DNA from: Ferruginibacter sp.
Lineage (GTDB): Bacteria; Bacteroidota; Bacteroidia; Chitinophagales; Chitinophagaceae
Length of the DNA: 45,964 nucleotides
Assembly: GCF_014377975.1 (NCBI RefSeq)
Contig: NZ_JACMOO010000285.1
Span: 1 to 45,964, forward strand
Reading direction: 5' to 3'
In this document: positions 17,499 to 25,138 of the stretch, in pieces
Layout: the number at the start of each line of letters is the position of its first letter
How positions within the stretch are numbered: position 1 is the first letter of the stretch
Notes under the pieces: generated by a model
What the model was told of the DNA's origin: nothing
Databases searched by the model: none
Seen by the model: only the letters and a program-made list of their open reading frames with translations
Translations under genes and position numbers: made by a program

Positions 17499-17909
17499 AT
17501 GAAAAAATTGTTCTCTTCAAAATACAGTGCCAATGCTGTAAATGCAGCGATGCTGGTGTTAAGACTGGGCCTTGGCATCCTGATGCTGGTGGGGCACGGG
17601 TTTCAAAAAATTACCCACTTCAGCGTTACAGCGCAACACGTGCCTAACCTGCTGGGAATGGGAACAACCGTTAATGCTTCCTTAATAATTTTCGCTGAAT
17701 TTTTTTGTTCCTTGTTCTTAATACTTGGACTGTTTACAAGGTTCGCATGCATCCCTTTAATCATTGCCATGAGCGTTGCATTGTATAAAGTAAATCATCT
17801 TGATTTTTTTGGACAAGGGCATGCAGCTGCTTTATACCTTACAGGTTTTGTTGCTATTTTATTAATTGGTCCTGGTAAAGTGAGTGTAGATGGAATGATG
17901 GGGAAATAG
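17499..17909 (+). CDS. DoxX family membrane protein
   Basis: A 136-residue protein with four predicted membrane segments. The block LRLGLGILMLVGHGFQKI and the later FAEFFCSLFLILGLFTRFA match the DoxX family. Family members are linked to quinone or thiol redox chemistry, but this one has no redox cysteines that would suggest a particular reaction (Cys only in FFCSLF and RFACIP). The gene is monocistronic, followed by a palindrome-containing region. Confidence 0.85.
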   Translation: MKKLFSSKYSANAVNAAMLVLRLGLGILMLVGHGFQKITHFSVTAQHVPNLLGMGTTVNASLIIFAEFFCSLFLILGLFTRFACIPLIIAMSVALYKVNHLDFFGQGHAAALYLTGFVAILLIGPGKVSVDGMMGK

Positions 17910-17936
17910 AGTTAATTGGCCGGATTTAATTAGCTA

Positions 17937-18067
17937 ATTAGCACATGTGCTAATATGCCAATCAAATACCGCAGCATTCATAATTTTAATTCACTAATTT
18001 ACTTTTTCCCTAAAATACAGCTGAATTCAGCAATTAATAAATCATCAAATTAGCACATCAGCACATT
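17937..18067. repeat. Palindrome and repeated 'TAGCACAT' words between doxX and the thioesterase
   Basis: A perfect 18-bp palindrome (ATTAGCACATGTGCTAAT) lies at 17937-17954. The words TAGCACAT and CAGCACATT recur at 18051-18067 immediately before the thioesterase start. The palindrome lacks a T-tract, so it is more likely an operator or a dispersed intergenic repeat than a terminator. Confidence 0.5.
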
Positions 18068-18073
18068 ATCAAT

Positions 18074-18505
18074 ATGTATACTACAGAAACTCAAATAAGA
18101 ATTCATTATGCCCTTACAGACCAGATGGGAGTGGTTTACCATGGCCATTATGCTGAGTTTTACGAAATAGGAAGGGCCGAAGCAATCAGGGAACTGGGGT
18201 ATAGCTATAAAGATATTGAAGCCATGGGCATTATTATGCCTGTAGTAGATATCCACAGCCGTTTTTTAAGACCGGCAAAATATGATGACTTAATAATGGT
18301 TAAAACTATATTGAGAGAATTACCAGTACACCACAAAATTGTCTTTCATTCAGAAATTTACAATGAAGCAGGCGATCTTTTAAACACCGGTGATGTAACA
18401 CTTTATTTTATGGAAGCAAAGCATATGAAGCGCTGCGAAATGCCCGCTGCGCTGAAAGAAAAGTTAGTGGGGTATTTTACGGAATCTGTTGATAAGACAA
18501 ATTAA
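18074..18505 (+). CDS. Acyl-CoA thioesterase, YbgC/FadM-type hotdog protein
   Basis: A 143-residue single hotdog-fold protein. The active-site region TDQMGVVYHGHYAEFYEIGR contains D16, the conserved catalytic aspartate of the 4-hydroxybenzoyl-CoA thioesterase type, and the following R-x-E pattern. It should hydrolyse acyl-CoA in the cytoplasm; chain length is not predictable. In Proteobacteria such genes sit with tol-pal, but here it stands alone. Confidence 0.85.
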   Translation: MYTTETQIRIHYALTDQMGVVYHGHYAEFYEIGRAEAIRELGYSYKDIEAMGIIMPVVDIHSRFLRPAKYDDLIMVKTILRELPVHHKIVFHSEIYNEAGDLLNTGDVTLYFMEAKHMKRCEMPAALKEKLVGYFTESVDKTN

Positions 18506-18584
18506 ATATTGACGTTACCAACGTTGACACACATTTTGATTCCATTTTATACAACTGCTTAATCCGCATTAATTTTGCGCAAAA

Positions 18585-19013
18585 TTAAGCCCGGTGATGA
18601 TCACCCTTCCATTGCTGAATAGCCAGTTTAATTTCTTTGGCCGACATATTTTCATCCACTACTTTTTTTGACAGCCCTATGTATTCATCATCACCGGCAA
18701 AACGCAACGCAATAATTTGTGACATGGTTAAACGGCTGTCCTGTTGCTTTCCGGCAGCAAGATAATACCTGAAATTTTCTTCTGCCCTGATGGCCCTGTC
18801 CTGCACTTTTAATACAGAACCACGTACAATAAATGCCAGCACAAGGGTAGCAAAAGAAAGCGCTACCAGCAAAGAAGCTGAATAAATATTTGCAGGTTCA
18901 GAATGAAAAACATTCACTATTGAACCAATAAAAACAAATAACAGCAAGGGAACTATTACAAAATGAAATGCGGGAACAAACTTGCTGTGATTTTTATAAT
19001 TCTGTTTGGACAT
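18585..19013 (-). CDS. DUF6526 family membrane protein
   Basis: A 142-residue protein with two membrane helices (about residues 15-35 and 45-65) after a short polar N-terminus (MSKQNYKNHSKFVPAFH) and a soluble C-terminal half (LTMSQIIALRFAGDDEYIGL, ending in KGDHHRA). This matches the DUF6526 family common in Bacteroidota, whose function is unknown. It is separated from the convergent thioesterase by 79 bp. Confidence 0.75.
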   Translation of the reverse strand: MSKQNYKNHSKFVPAFHFVIVPLLLFVFIGSIVNVFHSEPANIYSASLLVALSFATLVLAFIVRGSVLKVQDRAIRAEENFRYYLAAGKQQDSRLTMSQIIALRFAGDDEYIGLSKKVVDENMSAKEIKLAIQQWKGDHHRA

Positions 19014-19118
19014 ATAATTAGTTTAGATACGAAATACAGCCATTCATTTCAATAAAAAAAATAAACCTTTATTTCTTGTAAAAATCATTATGTATTCAGA
19101 GGTATTGTTATGGAGTCA

Positions 19119-20537
19119 TCACTTCATAACATCCAGAAGCTTCCATATTTTTTCTCTGACAGTGCCAGGATTGCCATCAAAATTATTTACCATAAAACAA
19201 AAAGTATAAGTAGTGCCATTGTTGCTGCTGACATAACCAGCGTACGTTCTAACGCCATTGATATAGCCATCCTTCATAGTAATGTTATTGATTACGGGTA
19301 AGGATTTATAAAAAGATGAATACCATTTTTGTTGCCGGGCATAATTTAAAATAGTAACCAATGCATTGGCCGTAACCCTGTTGGCAGGCGATAAACCGCT
19401 ACCATCAATAATATTTAATGAGGGAGGATCAATCCCTCTTTTACTCCAAAAATCTTTTATAATAATTACACCATCCCCGGTAGTGCCTTTGCCCGCTTTT
19501 ACGGCAGCGATTGTTTTTACCAGTGCTTCTCCAAAAAGATTCACACTTTTTTTAAGGAACCAGTAATTAATAGAATCCAATGAAGGTGATACAATTGAAT
19601 CGAGGCGTATGCCATTGGGAATAAATAGTGCTTGATTGTTAACCAGGTGTTCTGTGTAACTCCAGTTTTTTTCCTGCACCTGAATACCATTGTTCTTTAA
19701 ATACGCATCAACCGTTTGTAAAAAAAGGTTTGGCGGATCTGGTATGGAACCTGAAATGGTAAATCCATTTACCGTTGGAGGTACCGTTCCTTTGGCAATA
19801 ATATTTTTCACAAACGGTGCTGAAAAAAGATACCCATTGTCGCCACTTCCTTTCTCGCCCGTTTTTACAAAATTAATAAATGACCAGGTCGATAAAACTG
19901 CCGCTGGCTGTGTTGCAATAATCGTGGTTGCATCATTTGCATTATTGCCTGTTTTAAAGGTTACATCAAACTGGTTTTCCCGCCAGTTAAGTCCCCAAAC
20001 ACCGGCACCGTAATAATTGCCTATATCTTCCCAAATCCAACCTTTCGGTATCGCATCCAGTAAAAAAAAATGATCGTCGGCTACTATACCTCCTGCAATT
20101 GACTGTATATTATTTTTTTGAAGACATGCTGCAATTTTTTTAAGTACATTTTCCTCTGAAGAGCCTTTCCAGCGTGAACTTCCAAGCGTTGGATCGCCGC
20201 TGCCAGCAACATACAGGTTGCCTTGTAAAATACCATTTTTTATTGGCTGGTCATGTGTTAAATAAGTTTTGTAACGGTAATCATTTCCCAGTAACTCAAA
20301 AGAGGTAGCACTGGTTATAATTTTCTGGCAACTGGCCGGTGCAAGGCCAATACTACTGTTTTTATCAAATACAATTTTGCCTGTCTTATTATCTACTACA
20401 TACATGCTGATAATGGCATGTTTAAACTGCTCATCGGCTTCCAGTTTTTTTACACTGGCAGCCAGTTGAGTAGTTATGTTTTGTCCAAACAAAATTACAG
20501 GCAACCACCCATAAATAAATAAACAAACTGTTTTCAT
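19119..20537 (-). CDS. dacB: D-alanyl-D-alanine carboxypeptidase/endopeptidase (S13, PBP4-like)
   Basis: A 472-residue periplasmic peptidase of peptidoglycan. Signal peptide MKTVCLFIYGWLPVILFGQ starts at ATG 20537; a longer frame would start at GTG 20555. Motif 1 (S-x-x-K) is SCQK in LAPASCQKIITS; motif 2 (S-x-N) is SVN in FLKKSVNLFG; LNIIDGSGLSPANRVTANAL is the conserved S13 block. The third motif, normally KTG, reads KDG (ITMKDGYINGVRTYAGYV). The family cuts the terminal D-Ala or the D-Ala-mDAP cross-link. The start is 44 bp from the divergent cinA start, so both share a short promoter region. Confidence 0.88.
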   Translation of the reverse strand: MKTVCLFIYGWLPVILFGQNITTQLAASVKKLEADEQFKHAIISMYVVDNKTGKIVFDKNSSIGLAPASCQKIITSATSFELLGNDYRYKTYLTHDQPIKNGILQGNLYVAGSGDPTLGSSRWKGSSEENVLKKIAACLQKNNIQSIAGGIVADDHFFLLDAIPKGWIWEDIGNYYGAGVWGLNWRENQFDVTFKTGNNANDATTIIATQPAAVLSTWSFINFVKTGEKGSGDNGYLFSAPFVKNIIAKGTVPPTVNGFTISGSIPDPPNLFLQTVDAYLKNNGIQVQEKNWSYTEHLVNNQALFIPNGIRLDSIVSPSLDSINYWFLKKSVNLFGEALVKTIAAVKAGKGTTGDGVIIIKDFWSKRGIDPPSLNIIDGSGLSPANRVTANALVTILNYARQQKWYSSFYKSLPVINNITMKDGYINGVRTYAGYVSSNNGTTYTFCFMVNNFDGNPGTVREKIWKLLDVMK

Positions 20538-20581
20538 ACATGAATTATCTTGCACTAAAATTAATCTTTTTTTTTACGAGT

Positions 20582-21844
20582 ATGACACAAGCAAGCATCA
20601 TTACAATAGGTGATGAATTATTAATAGGACAAGTGATTGATACCAACAGTGCCTGGATGGCACAGCAACTAAACATTGCAGGCATTAAAGTGTTGCGGCG
20701 TGTTGCAGTAGGCGATATGTGGGATGAAATTTGGAAAGCACTGGATGAGGAAAGTAAACATGCAGATATAATTCTTATTACCGGAGGCCTTGGCCCTACT
20801 GCAGATGATATTACCAAACCTTTACTTAATAAATATTTTAACGGTAAACTGGTAATAGATGAAGGTGCCTTAAAAAATGTAAAACATATTTTTGAAAGGG
20901 TGCTTAACCGGCCCATGATTGAAAGCAATTTTAAACAAGCTGAAGTTCCGGATACCTGCAAAGTTATTTTAAACAAAAGAGGAACTGCCCCTGGCATGTG
21001 GTTTGAAAAAGAAGGAAAAGTGTACGTAAGCATGCCGGGTGTACCGTATGAAATGAAGGGAATGATGGAGGATTATGTTATTCCGCAACTAAGCACGCAT
21101 TTTATATTTCCACACATCACCCACCGCACTTTATTAACGGCTGGCATTGGAGAATCTTTTTTAGCAGAGCAAATAAAACAATTTGAAACCGGATTGCCTG
21201 CACATATCAAACTGGCCTATTTACCCAACTATGGCATGGTGCGTTTACGGTTATCGTCTGTAGGTTTTGACCGGGTGGCAGTGGAAAAAGAAATACAGGA
21301 ATATTTTGAAACCCTGCAGCAACAGGTAAAAGAATTTCTGGTTACAAACCTGGATGAACCAATGGAAAAGGTAACTGGGAAACTTCTGGCTGCAAAAAAC
21401 AAAACCATGTGTACTGCGGAAAGCTGCACTGGTGGCTATATTGCGCATTTACTAACCACAATCCCCGGAGCATCTGCCTTTTACGATGGCAGCGTGGTAA
21501 GTTATTCTTATAAAGCCAAAGAGGATTTATTACAGGTATCTAAAGAAACTTTGGAAACCAAGGGAGCAGTAAGCGAAGAGGTAGTAATGCAAATGGCAAA
21601 GGGTGCATTGGCAGCCATACAATCAGATTACGTGATTGCCGTTTCCGGTATCATGGGGCCTGATGGTGGCCTGCCCGATAAACCCGTTGGTACGGTATGG
21701 ATTGCGGTTGGCAACAAAAATAAAATAGATGCACATAAATTATATTTTCGTTTCGATAGGGCAAGAAATGTTCAGCTTACTGCAACCCATGCTTTAAATC
21801 TGCTTAGGAAATTTATTTTGACAGATACAGAATCTGTTCCTTAG
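20582..21844 (+). CDS. cinA: CinA family protein (competence/damage-inducible; nicotinamide-nucleotide amidohydrolase type)
   Basis: A 420-residue protein. The N-terminal MoaB/Mog-like domain (COG1058) carries SIITIGDELLIGQVIDTNS and ITGGLGPTADDITK. The C-terminal PncC domain has AESCTGG, YDGSVVSYSYKAK and VSGIMGPDGG, which are the nicotinamide mononucleotide deamidase signatures. The protein likely recycles pyridine nucleotides (NMN to nicotinate mononucleotide, and ADP-ribose hydrolysis in some members). ATG 20582 is chosen because the upstream 14 codons are not conserved and overlap the dacB start region. Confidence 0.93.
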   Translation: MTQASIITIGDELLIGQVIDTNSAWMAQQLNIAGIKVLRRVAVGDMWDEIWKALDEESKHADIILITGGLGPTADDITKPLLNKYFNGKLVIDEGALKNVKHIFERVLNRPMIESNFKQAEVPDTCKVILNKRGTAPGMWFEKEGKVYVSMPGVPYEMKGMMEDYVIPQLSTHFIFPHITHRTLLTAGIGESFLAEQIKQFETGLPAHIKLAYLPNYGMVRLRLSSVGFDRVAVEKEIQEYFETLQQQVKEFLVTNLDEPMEKVTGKLLAAKNKTMCTAESCTGGYIAHLLTTIPGASAFYDGSVVSYSYKAKEDLLQVSKETLETKGAVSEEVVMQMAKGALAAIQSDYVIAVSGIMGPDGGLPDKPVGTVWIAVGNKNKIDAHKLYFRFDRARNVQLTATHALNLLRKFILTDTESVP

Positions 21845-22032
21845 CAAACAGCGTATTAGCGGAAATAATTATCTTTGACGCTTACAACAATGATTGCTGT
21901 ATTTTTAGTGTAAGGGCGGGAGTATATTTTGTCCGGGCATTTATTTTTCAAATTAACATCGTTGCATCGCCCTCTTGTACCATATACCTGTTGGGGATCA
22001 CTCATTCAATTCTAATCTTTAATATAAACAGC

Positions 22033-23385
22033 ATGGCACTTGTAGATTTAATAATGCCCAAACTAGGTGAAAGCATCATGGAAGCAACCATTTTGAAATG
22101 GCATAAAAAACCAGGCGATACCATAAAAGAAGATGAAACTGTACTGGATATTGCTACAGATAAAGTGGACAGCGAAGTGCCTTCTACAACTGCCGGTGTG
22201 CTGGAACAAATTTTATTTAGTGAAAACGATGTTGTTCCTATCGGGGCCGTTATTGCAAAAATAAGGGCAGGTACAGATTCGGCTGTAACCCAATCACAGC
22301 CAACAGCACCAGCATCACAACCCGAATACGAAGAAGCAAAATTAATTGAAGAAGTTCCTTACCAGCCATCACAGTTTATTGTACAACCTTCTGCTGCTGC
22401 TGGTAAAACTGCATTAAAATTCTACTCTCCACTGGTGCTGAATATTGCACAACAGGAAGGCATTACCATGGTAGAACTGGAAAAAATTGAAGGTACAGGG
22501 CAAGACGGCAGGGTTAGTAAAAAAGATATTTTAGCATACGTTTCGGCAAAGGCATCCGGCAATTATCCAGCGGTAACTGTTTATCAAAAAAAGGAGGTCA
22601 TTGCAGAAAATGAAATACCTAATAACGAGGTTGCGGTAAGCAGTACTGCGCAGGTAATGACGGGAAGCTACACAGGCAATATAGAAATAATAGAAATGGA
22701 CCGCATGCGCAAACTGATTGCAAAACATATGGTTGACAGTAAAAATACCAGTGCCCATGTAACCAGCTTTGCAGAATGTGATGTAACCAATCTTGTTTTG
22801 TGGAGAGAAAAAATTAAAAAAGATTTTGAAAAAAGAGAGGGCGAAAAAATAACCTATACCCCTTTGTTTATAGAAGCCATTGTAAAGAGTATTAAAAAAT
22901 ATCCCCTGCTAAGCAGTTCTATAGACGGTGATAAAGTAATTATTAAAAAAGATTTAAACATTGGTATGGCCACCGCTTTACCCAATGGTAACCTGATTGT
23001 ACCCGTTATAAAAAATGCAGACCAATTAAACCTTACCGGGTTAACCAAACAGGTAAATAATCTGGCCAATGCAGCAAGAACGGGCAAATTAAAACCAGAT
23101 GATACCAATGGAGGAACTTTTACCTTAACCAATATAGGTAGTTTTGGAAGTATTATGGGAACGCCTATTATTAACCAGCCCCAGGTTGCCATCATGGCTG
23201 TAGGCGCTATTAAAAAAAGAGCGATGGTTATTGAAACACCTCAGGGCGACAGCATTGCCATCCGCCACATGATGTACATTTCATTAAGCTACGATCACCG
23301 GATTATTGATGGCGCACTGGGCTCTACTTTTTTAAATGCTGTTTCAAAAGAACTGGAAAATTTTGATGGTAACCGTAGTATTTAA
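22033..23385 (+). CDS. 2-oxo acid dehydrogenase E2 (dihydrolipoamide acyltransferase)
   Basis: A 450-residue E2 subunit. A single lipoyl domain (1-80) carries lipoyl-lysine K44 in the motif TDKVDSE; a peripheral-subunit-binding domain follows (SPLVLNIAQQEGI to GRVSKKDILAYV, about residues 133-175); the catalytic domain ends with the active-site motif DHRIIDG (H422, D426). It transfers the acyl group from E1 to CoA. Substrate (branched-chain, pyruvate or 2-oxoglutarate) is not decidable; no E1 or E3 gene is adjacent. A TATCTTTG sequence at 21870-21877 fits a -7 element, but no TTTG lies at the right distance. ATG 22033 is the start of the conserved MALVDLIMPKLGES. Confidence 0.9.
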   Translation: MALVDLIMPKLGESIMEATILKWHKKPGDTIKEDETVLDIATDKVDSEVPSTTAGVLEQILFSENDVVPIGAVIAKIRAGTDSAVTQSQPTAPASQPEYEEAKLIEEVPYQPSQFIVQPSAAAGKTALKFYSPLVLNIAQQEGITMVELEKIEGTGQDGRVSKKDILAYVSAKASGNYPAVTVYQKKEVIAENEIPNNEVAVSSTAQVMTGSYTGNIEIIEMDRMRKLIAKHMVDSKNTSAHVTSFAECDVTNLVLWREKIKKDFEKREGEKITYTPLFIEAIVKSIKKYPLLSSSIDGDKVIIKKDLNIGMATALPNGNLIVPVIKNADQLNLTGLTKQVNNLANAARTGKLKPDDTNGGTFTLTNIGSFGSIMGTPIINQPQVAIMAVGAIKKRAMVIETPQGDSIAIRHMMYISLSYDHRIIDGALGSTFLNAVSKELENFDGNRSI

Positions 23386-23622
23386 ATTTTGAGTTCCTGT
23401 TCAATTTCGCATTAAAATTTTATTGGTTTTAAATTATTCCCTGCTAAATTTTGTAATGTTAGATCTTTATATTTCCCACTTAAAGGCAAATTATCCCTGG
23501 CGGGAAAGTTATCAAATTAATCATTGCCAGTAAGCTTACCATAAGACAATAAGATTTTTTTACCTGAACGCAGCTTATGGAATTTTATTAAGTTTACATC
23601 TTAATTTGTATACCTGACAACT

Positions 23623-24195
23623 TTGAACCCGGACAAATACAAACATATAGACGACGGCGAACTGCTTAAACAATTTTATGCAGATAAAAACAATGAGTGG
23701 CTTGGCATATTGCTTCAACGCTATACCTTATTGTTACTAGGTGTTTGCATGAAGTATTTAAAAAACGAAGAAGAAGCAAAAGATGGTGTGCAGCAGGTTT
23801 TTTTAAAAGCCATTACAGAGCTGCACAAATACAAAGTAGATTATTTTAAAAGCTGGCTGTACATGGTAGCAAAAAACCATTGCCTGATGAAGCTAAGAAA
23901 TAAAGCACAACAGTCTTTGGAAATAAATGAAAAGCTTTTGGCTACACCCGATGAAGCAGAAGATAAAAATAAATTTGTGGCCCGGGATATTGCGCTAACC
24001 CAAATGGAAACCGCTTTACAGCAATTGAATGCGGAGCAGCAACAATGCATAACTTTGTTTTACCTGCATAAAAAAAGTTATCATGAAATAACTGCACAAA
24101 CGGGGTATAGTTTACTGCAGGTAAAAAGCAATATTCAAAACGGAAAACGAAATTTAAAAATAATGCTGGAGCGTTTACAACAACATGAACAATGA
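23623..24195 (+). CDS. ECF-type RNA polymerase sigma factor
   Basis: A 190-residue sigma-70 family protein with region 2 (LLLGVCMKYLKNEEEAKDGVQ and KSWLYMVAKNHCLM, about 35-95) and region 4 (LQQLNAEQQQCITLFYLH to HEITAQTGYSLLQVKSNIQN, about 125-175). The only sensible start is TTG 23623; upstream there is no ATG or GTG before a stop, and the next ATG would delete part of region 2. The gene overlaps the following membrane-protein gene by 11 bp, a sign of translational coupling and the usual arrangement of an ECF sigma factor with its regulator. Confidence 0.88.
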   Translation: MNPDKYKHIDDGELLKQFYADKNNEWLGILLQRYTLLLLGVCMKYLKNEEEAKDGVQQVFLKAITELHKYKVDYFKSWLYMVAKNHCLMKLRNKAQQSLEINEKLLATPDEAEDKNKFVARDIALTQMETALQQLNAEQQQCITLFYLHKKSYHEITAQTGYSLLQVKSNIQNGKRNLKIMLERLQQHEQ

Positions 24196-24619
24196 TTTAA
24201 AAGACATATTATCCAACAGCAATAAAGATATTGATAACCAGCAATTGATGGATTACCTGAGTCATCATATATCCCAGGCAGATATGCATGAGCTTGAAAA
24301 AAGCATGGCAGAAGATGATTTTATAAATGATGCAGTGGAAGGTCTGCAGGAAATTAAACCTACCAAAAATCTGCAGATATATGTTGAACAACTAAACAAG
24401 GATCTTCAAAAACAGGTTATAAAAAATAAAAGCCGGCGTTTAAAAAGAAGGATAAAAGATCAGCCGTATACCTATTTTGCGATTATCCTCATTTTATTAC
24501 TTGTAATAATTGGTTATATCGTATTGAAAAGAAATAATCGTCCCCTGCCTGCTATAAATAAAATAACAGCAATTCAAAAAACTACCGCACAAATAATCAG
24601 TAAAACATGGCTAAACTAA
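24185..24619 (+). CDS. Membrane protein coupled to the ECF sigma factor (putative anti-sigma factor)
   Basis: A 144-residue protein with an acidic N-terminal half (residues 1-75), a basic stretch (KSRRLKRRIKDQ) and a single membrane helix at about 97-117 (YFAIILILLLVIIGYIVL), then a short outside tail. The topology (cytoplasmic N-terminal domain, one membrane helix) and the 11-bp overlap with the sigma gene suggest an anti-sigma factor. The zinc-binding H-x3-C-x2-C motif of the ZAS type is absent, so the assignment rests on position and topology. Confidence 0.65.
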   Translation: MNNDLKDILSNSNKDIDNQQLMDYLSHHISQADMHELEKSMAEDDFINDAVEGLQEIKPTKNLQIYVEQLNKDLQKQVIKNKSRRLKRRIKDQPYTYFAIILILLLVIIGYIVLKRNNRPLPAINKITAIQKTTAQIISKTWLN

Positions 24620-24651
24620 AAGGTCCTCCTGAAAAATTCAGGAGGACCTTT
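24619..24651. terminator. Bidirectional terminator between the anti-sigma-like gene and the LEA-like lipoprotein
   Basis: A 15-bp perfect stem (AAGGTCCTCCTGAA and its complement) with a 3-nt loop lies between the convergent genes. On the minus strand it ends in TTTT; on the plus strand the T-tract is interrupted. The left arm overlaps the last base of the plus-strand stop codon. Confidence 0.85.
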
Positions 24652-24670
24652 ATCATTTATTTTGTAATGC

Positions 24671-25015
24671 TTAGTGTTTAACAGCTTCTTTAGCCTTATC
24701 CACCATTTTATCAGCACCAGCTTTCATTTTGTCTGCGCCTTCTTTAGCTTTATCCGCCATTTTATCAGCAGCGTTATTTACCATCTTACTAGCACTATCC
24801 GCAGCTTTATTAACCATTTTGTTGGCACTATCAGCAACATTGTTCATCATTTTTTTAGCAGTATCAACTGTAGCTGATGCAGCTTTTGAAGCAGAATCAG
24901 CAGCAGCAGTAGCAGCTTTTGCAGAATCAGCAGCAGATGCAGGTGTAGATTCGGTACCATTGTTACAAGCGGTCATTGACACTGTAACAGCAAGAATAGC
25001 AATTAATTTTTTCAT
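24671..25015 (-). CDS. LEA-like alanine/lysine-rich lipoprotein
   Basis: A 114-residue lipoprotein: signal peptide MKKLIAILAVTVSMTAC (lipobox MTAC), then almost pure amphipathic helix made of imperfect 11-residue-like units (ADSANKMVNKA, ADSASKMVNNA, ADKMADKAKEG, ADKMKAGADKM). Composition is dominated by Ala, Lys, Asp, Met and Ser; there are no aromatic residues. This resembles late-embryogenesis-abundant group 3 and apolipoprotein-like repeats, which help during dehydration or membrane stress. A well-formed promoter lies at 25046-25076. Function is inferred from composition only. Confidence 0.7.
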   Translation of the reverse strand: MKKLIAILAVTVSMTACNNGTESTPASAADSAKAATAAADSASKAASATVDTAKKMMNNVADSANKMVNKAADSASKMVNNAADKMADKAKEGADKMKAGADKMVDKAKEAVKH

Positions 25016-25045
25016 TGTAGTTTTTTTTGTTTTTAAATTTCGCTG

Positions 25046-25076
25046 CGAATATACTATCTTTTTTTAATTAGTCAAA
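25046..25076 (-). promoter_or_regulatory. Bacteroidota-type promoter of the LEA-like lipoprotein gene
   Basis: On the minus strand TTTG (25076-25073), exactly 19 bp, then TATATTCG (25053-25046): the consensus TTTG-N19-TAnnTTTG with one mismatch. It lies about 30 bp upstream of the ATG at 25015. Confidence 0.55.
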
Positions 25077-25138
25077 TATATTTACATAGTCCAACATAAA
25101 CGTACTTAAAGCAATAAAAGTACAAGTGACTAATAAAT

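Noticed and set aside
20545-21033. 162-residue minus-strand frame over cinA
   Set aside because: Antisense to the conserved MoaB-like domain of CinA; Ser-rich shadow composition.
23456-23533. 25-codon frame between the E2 and sigma genes
   Set aside because: Too short, not conserved-looking, no ribosome-binding sequence or coupling to the sigma gene.
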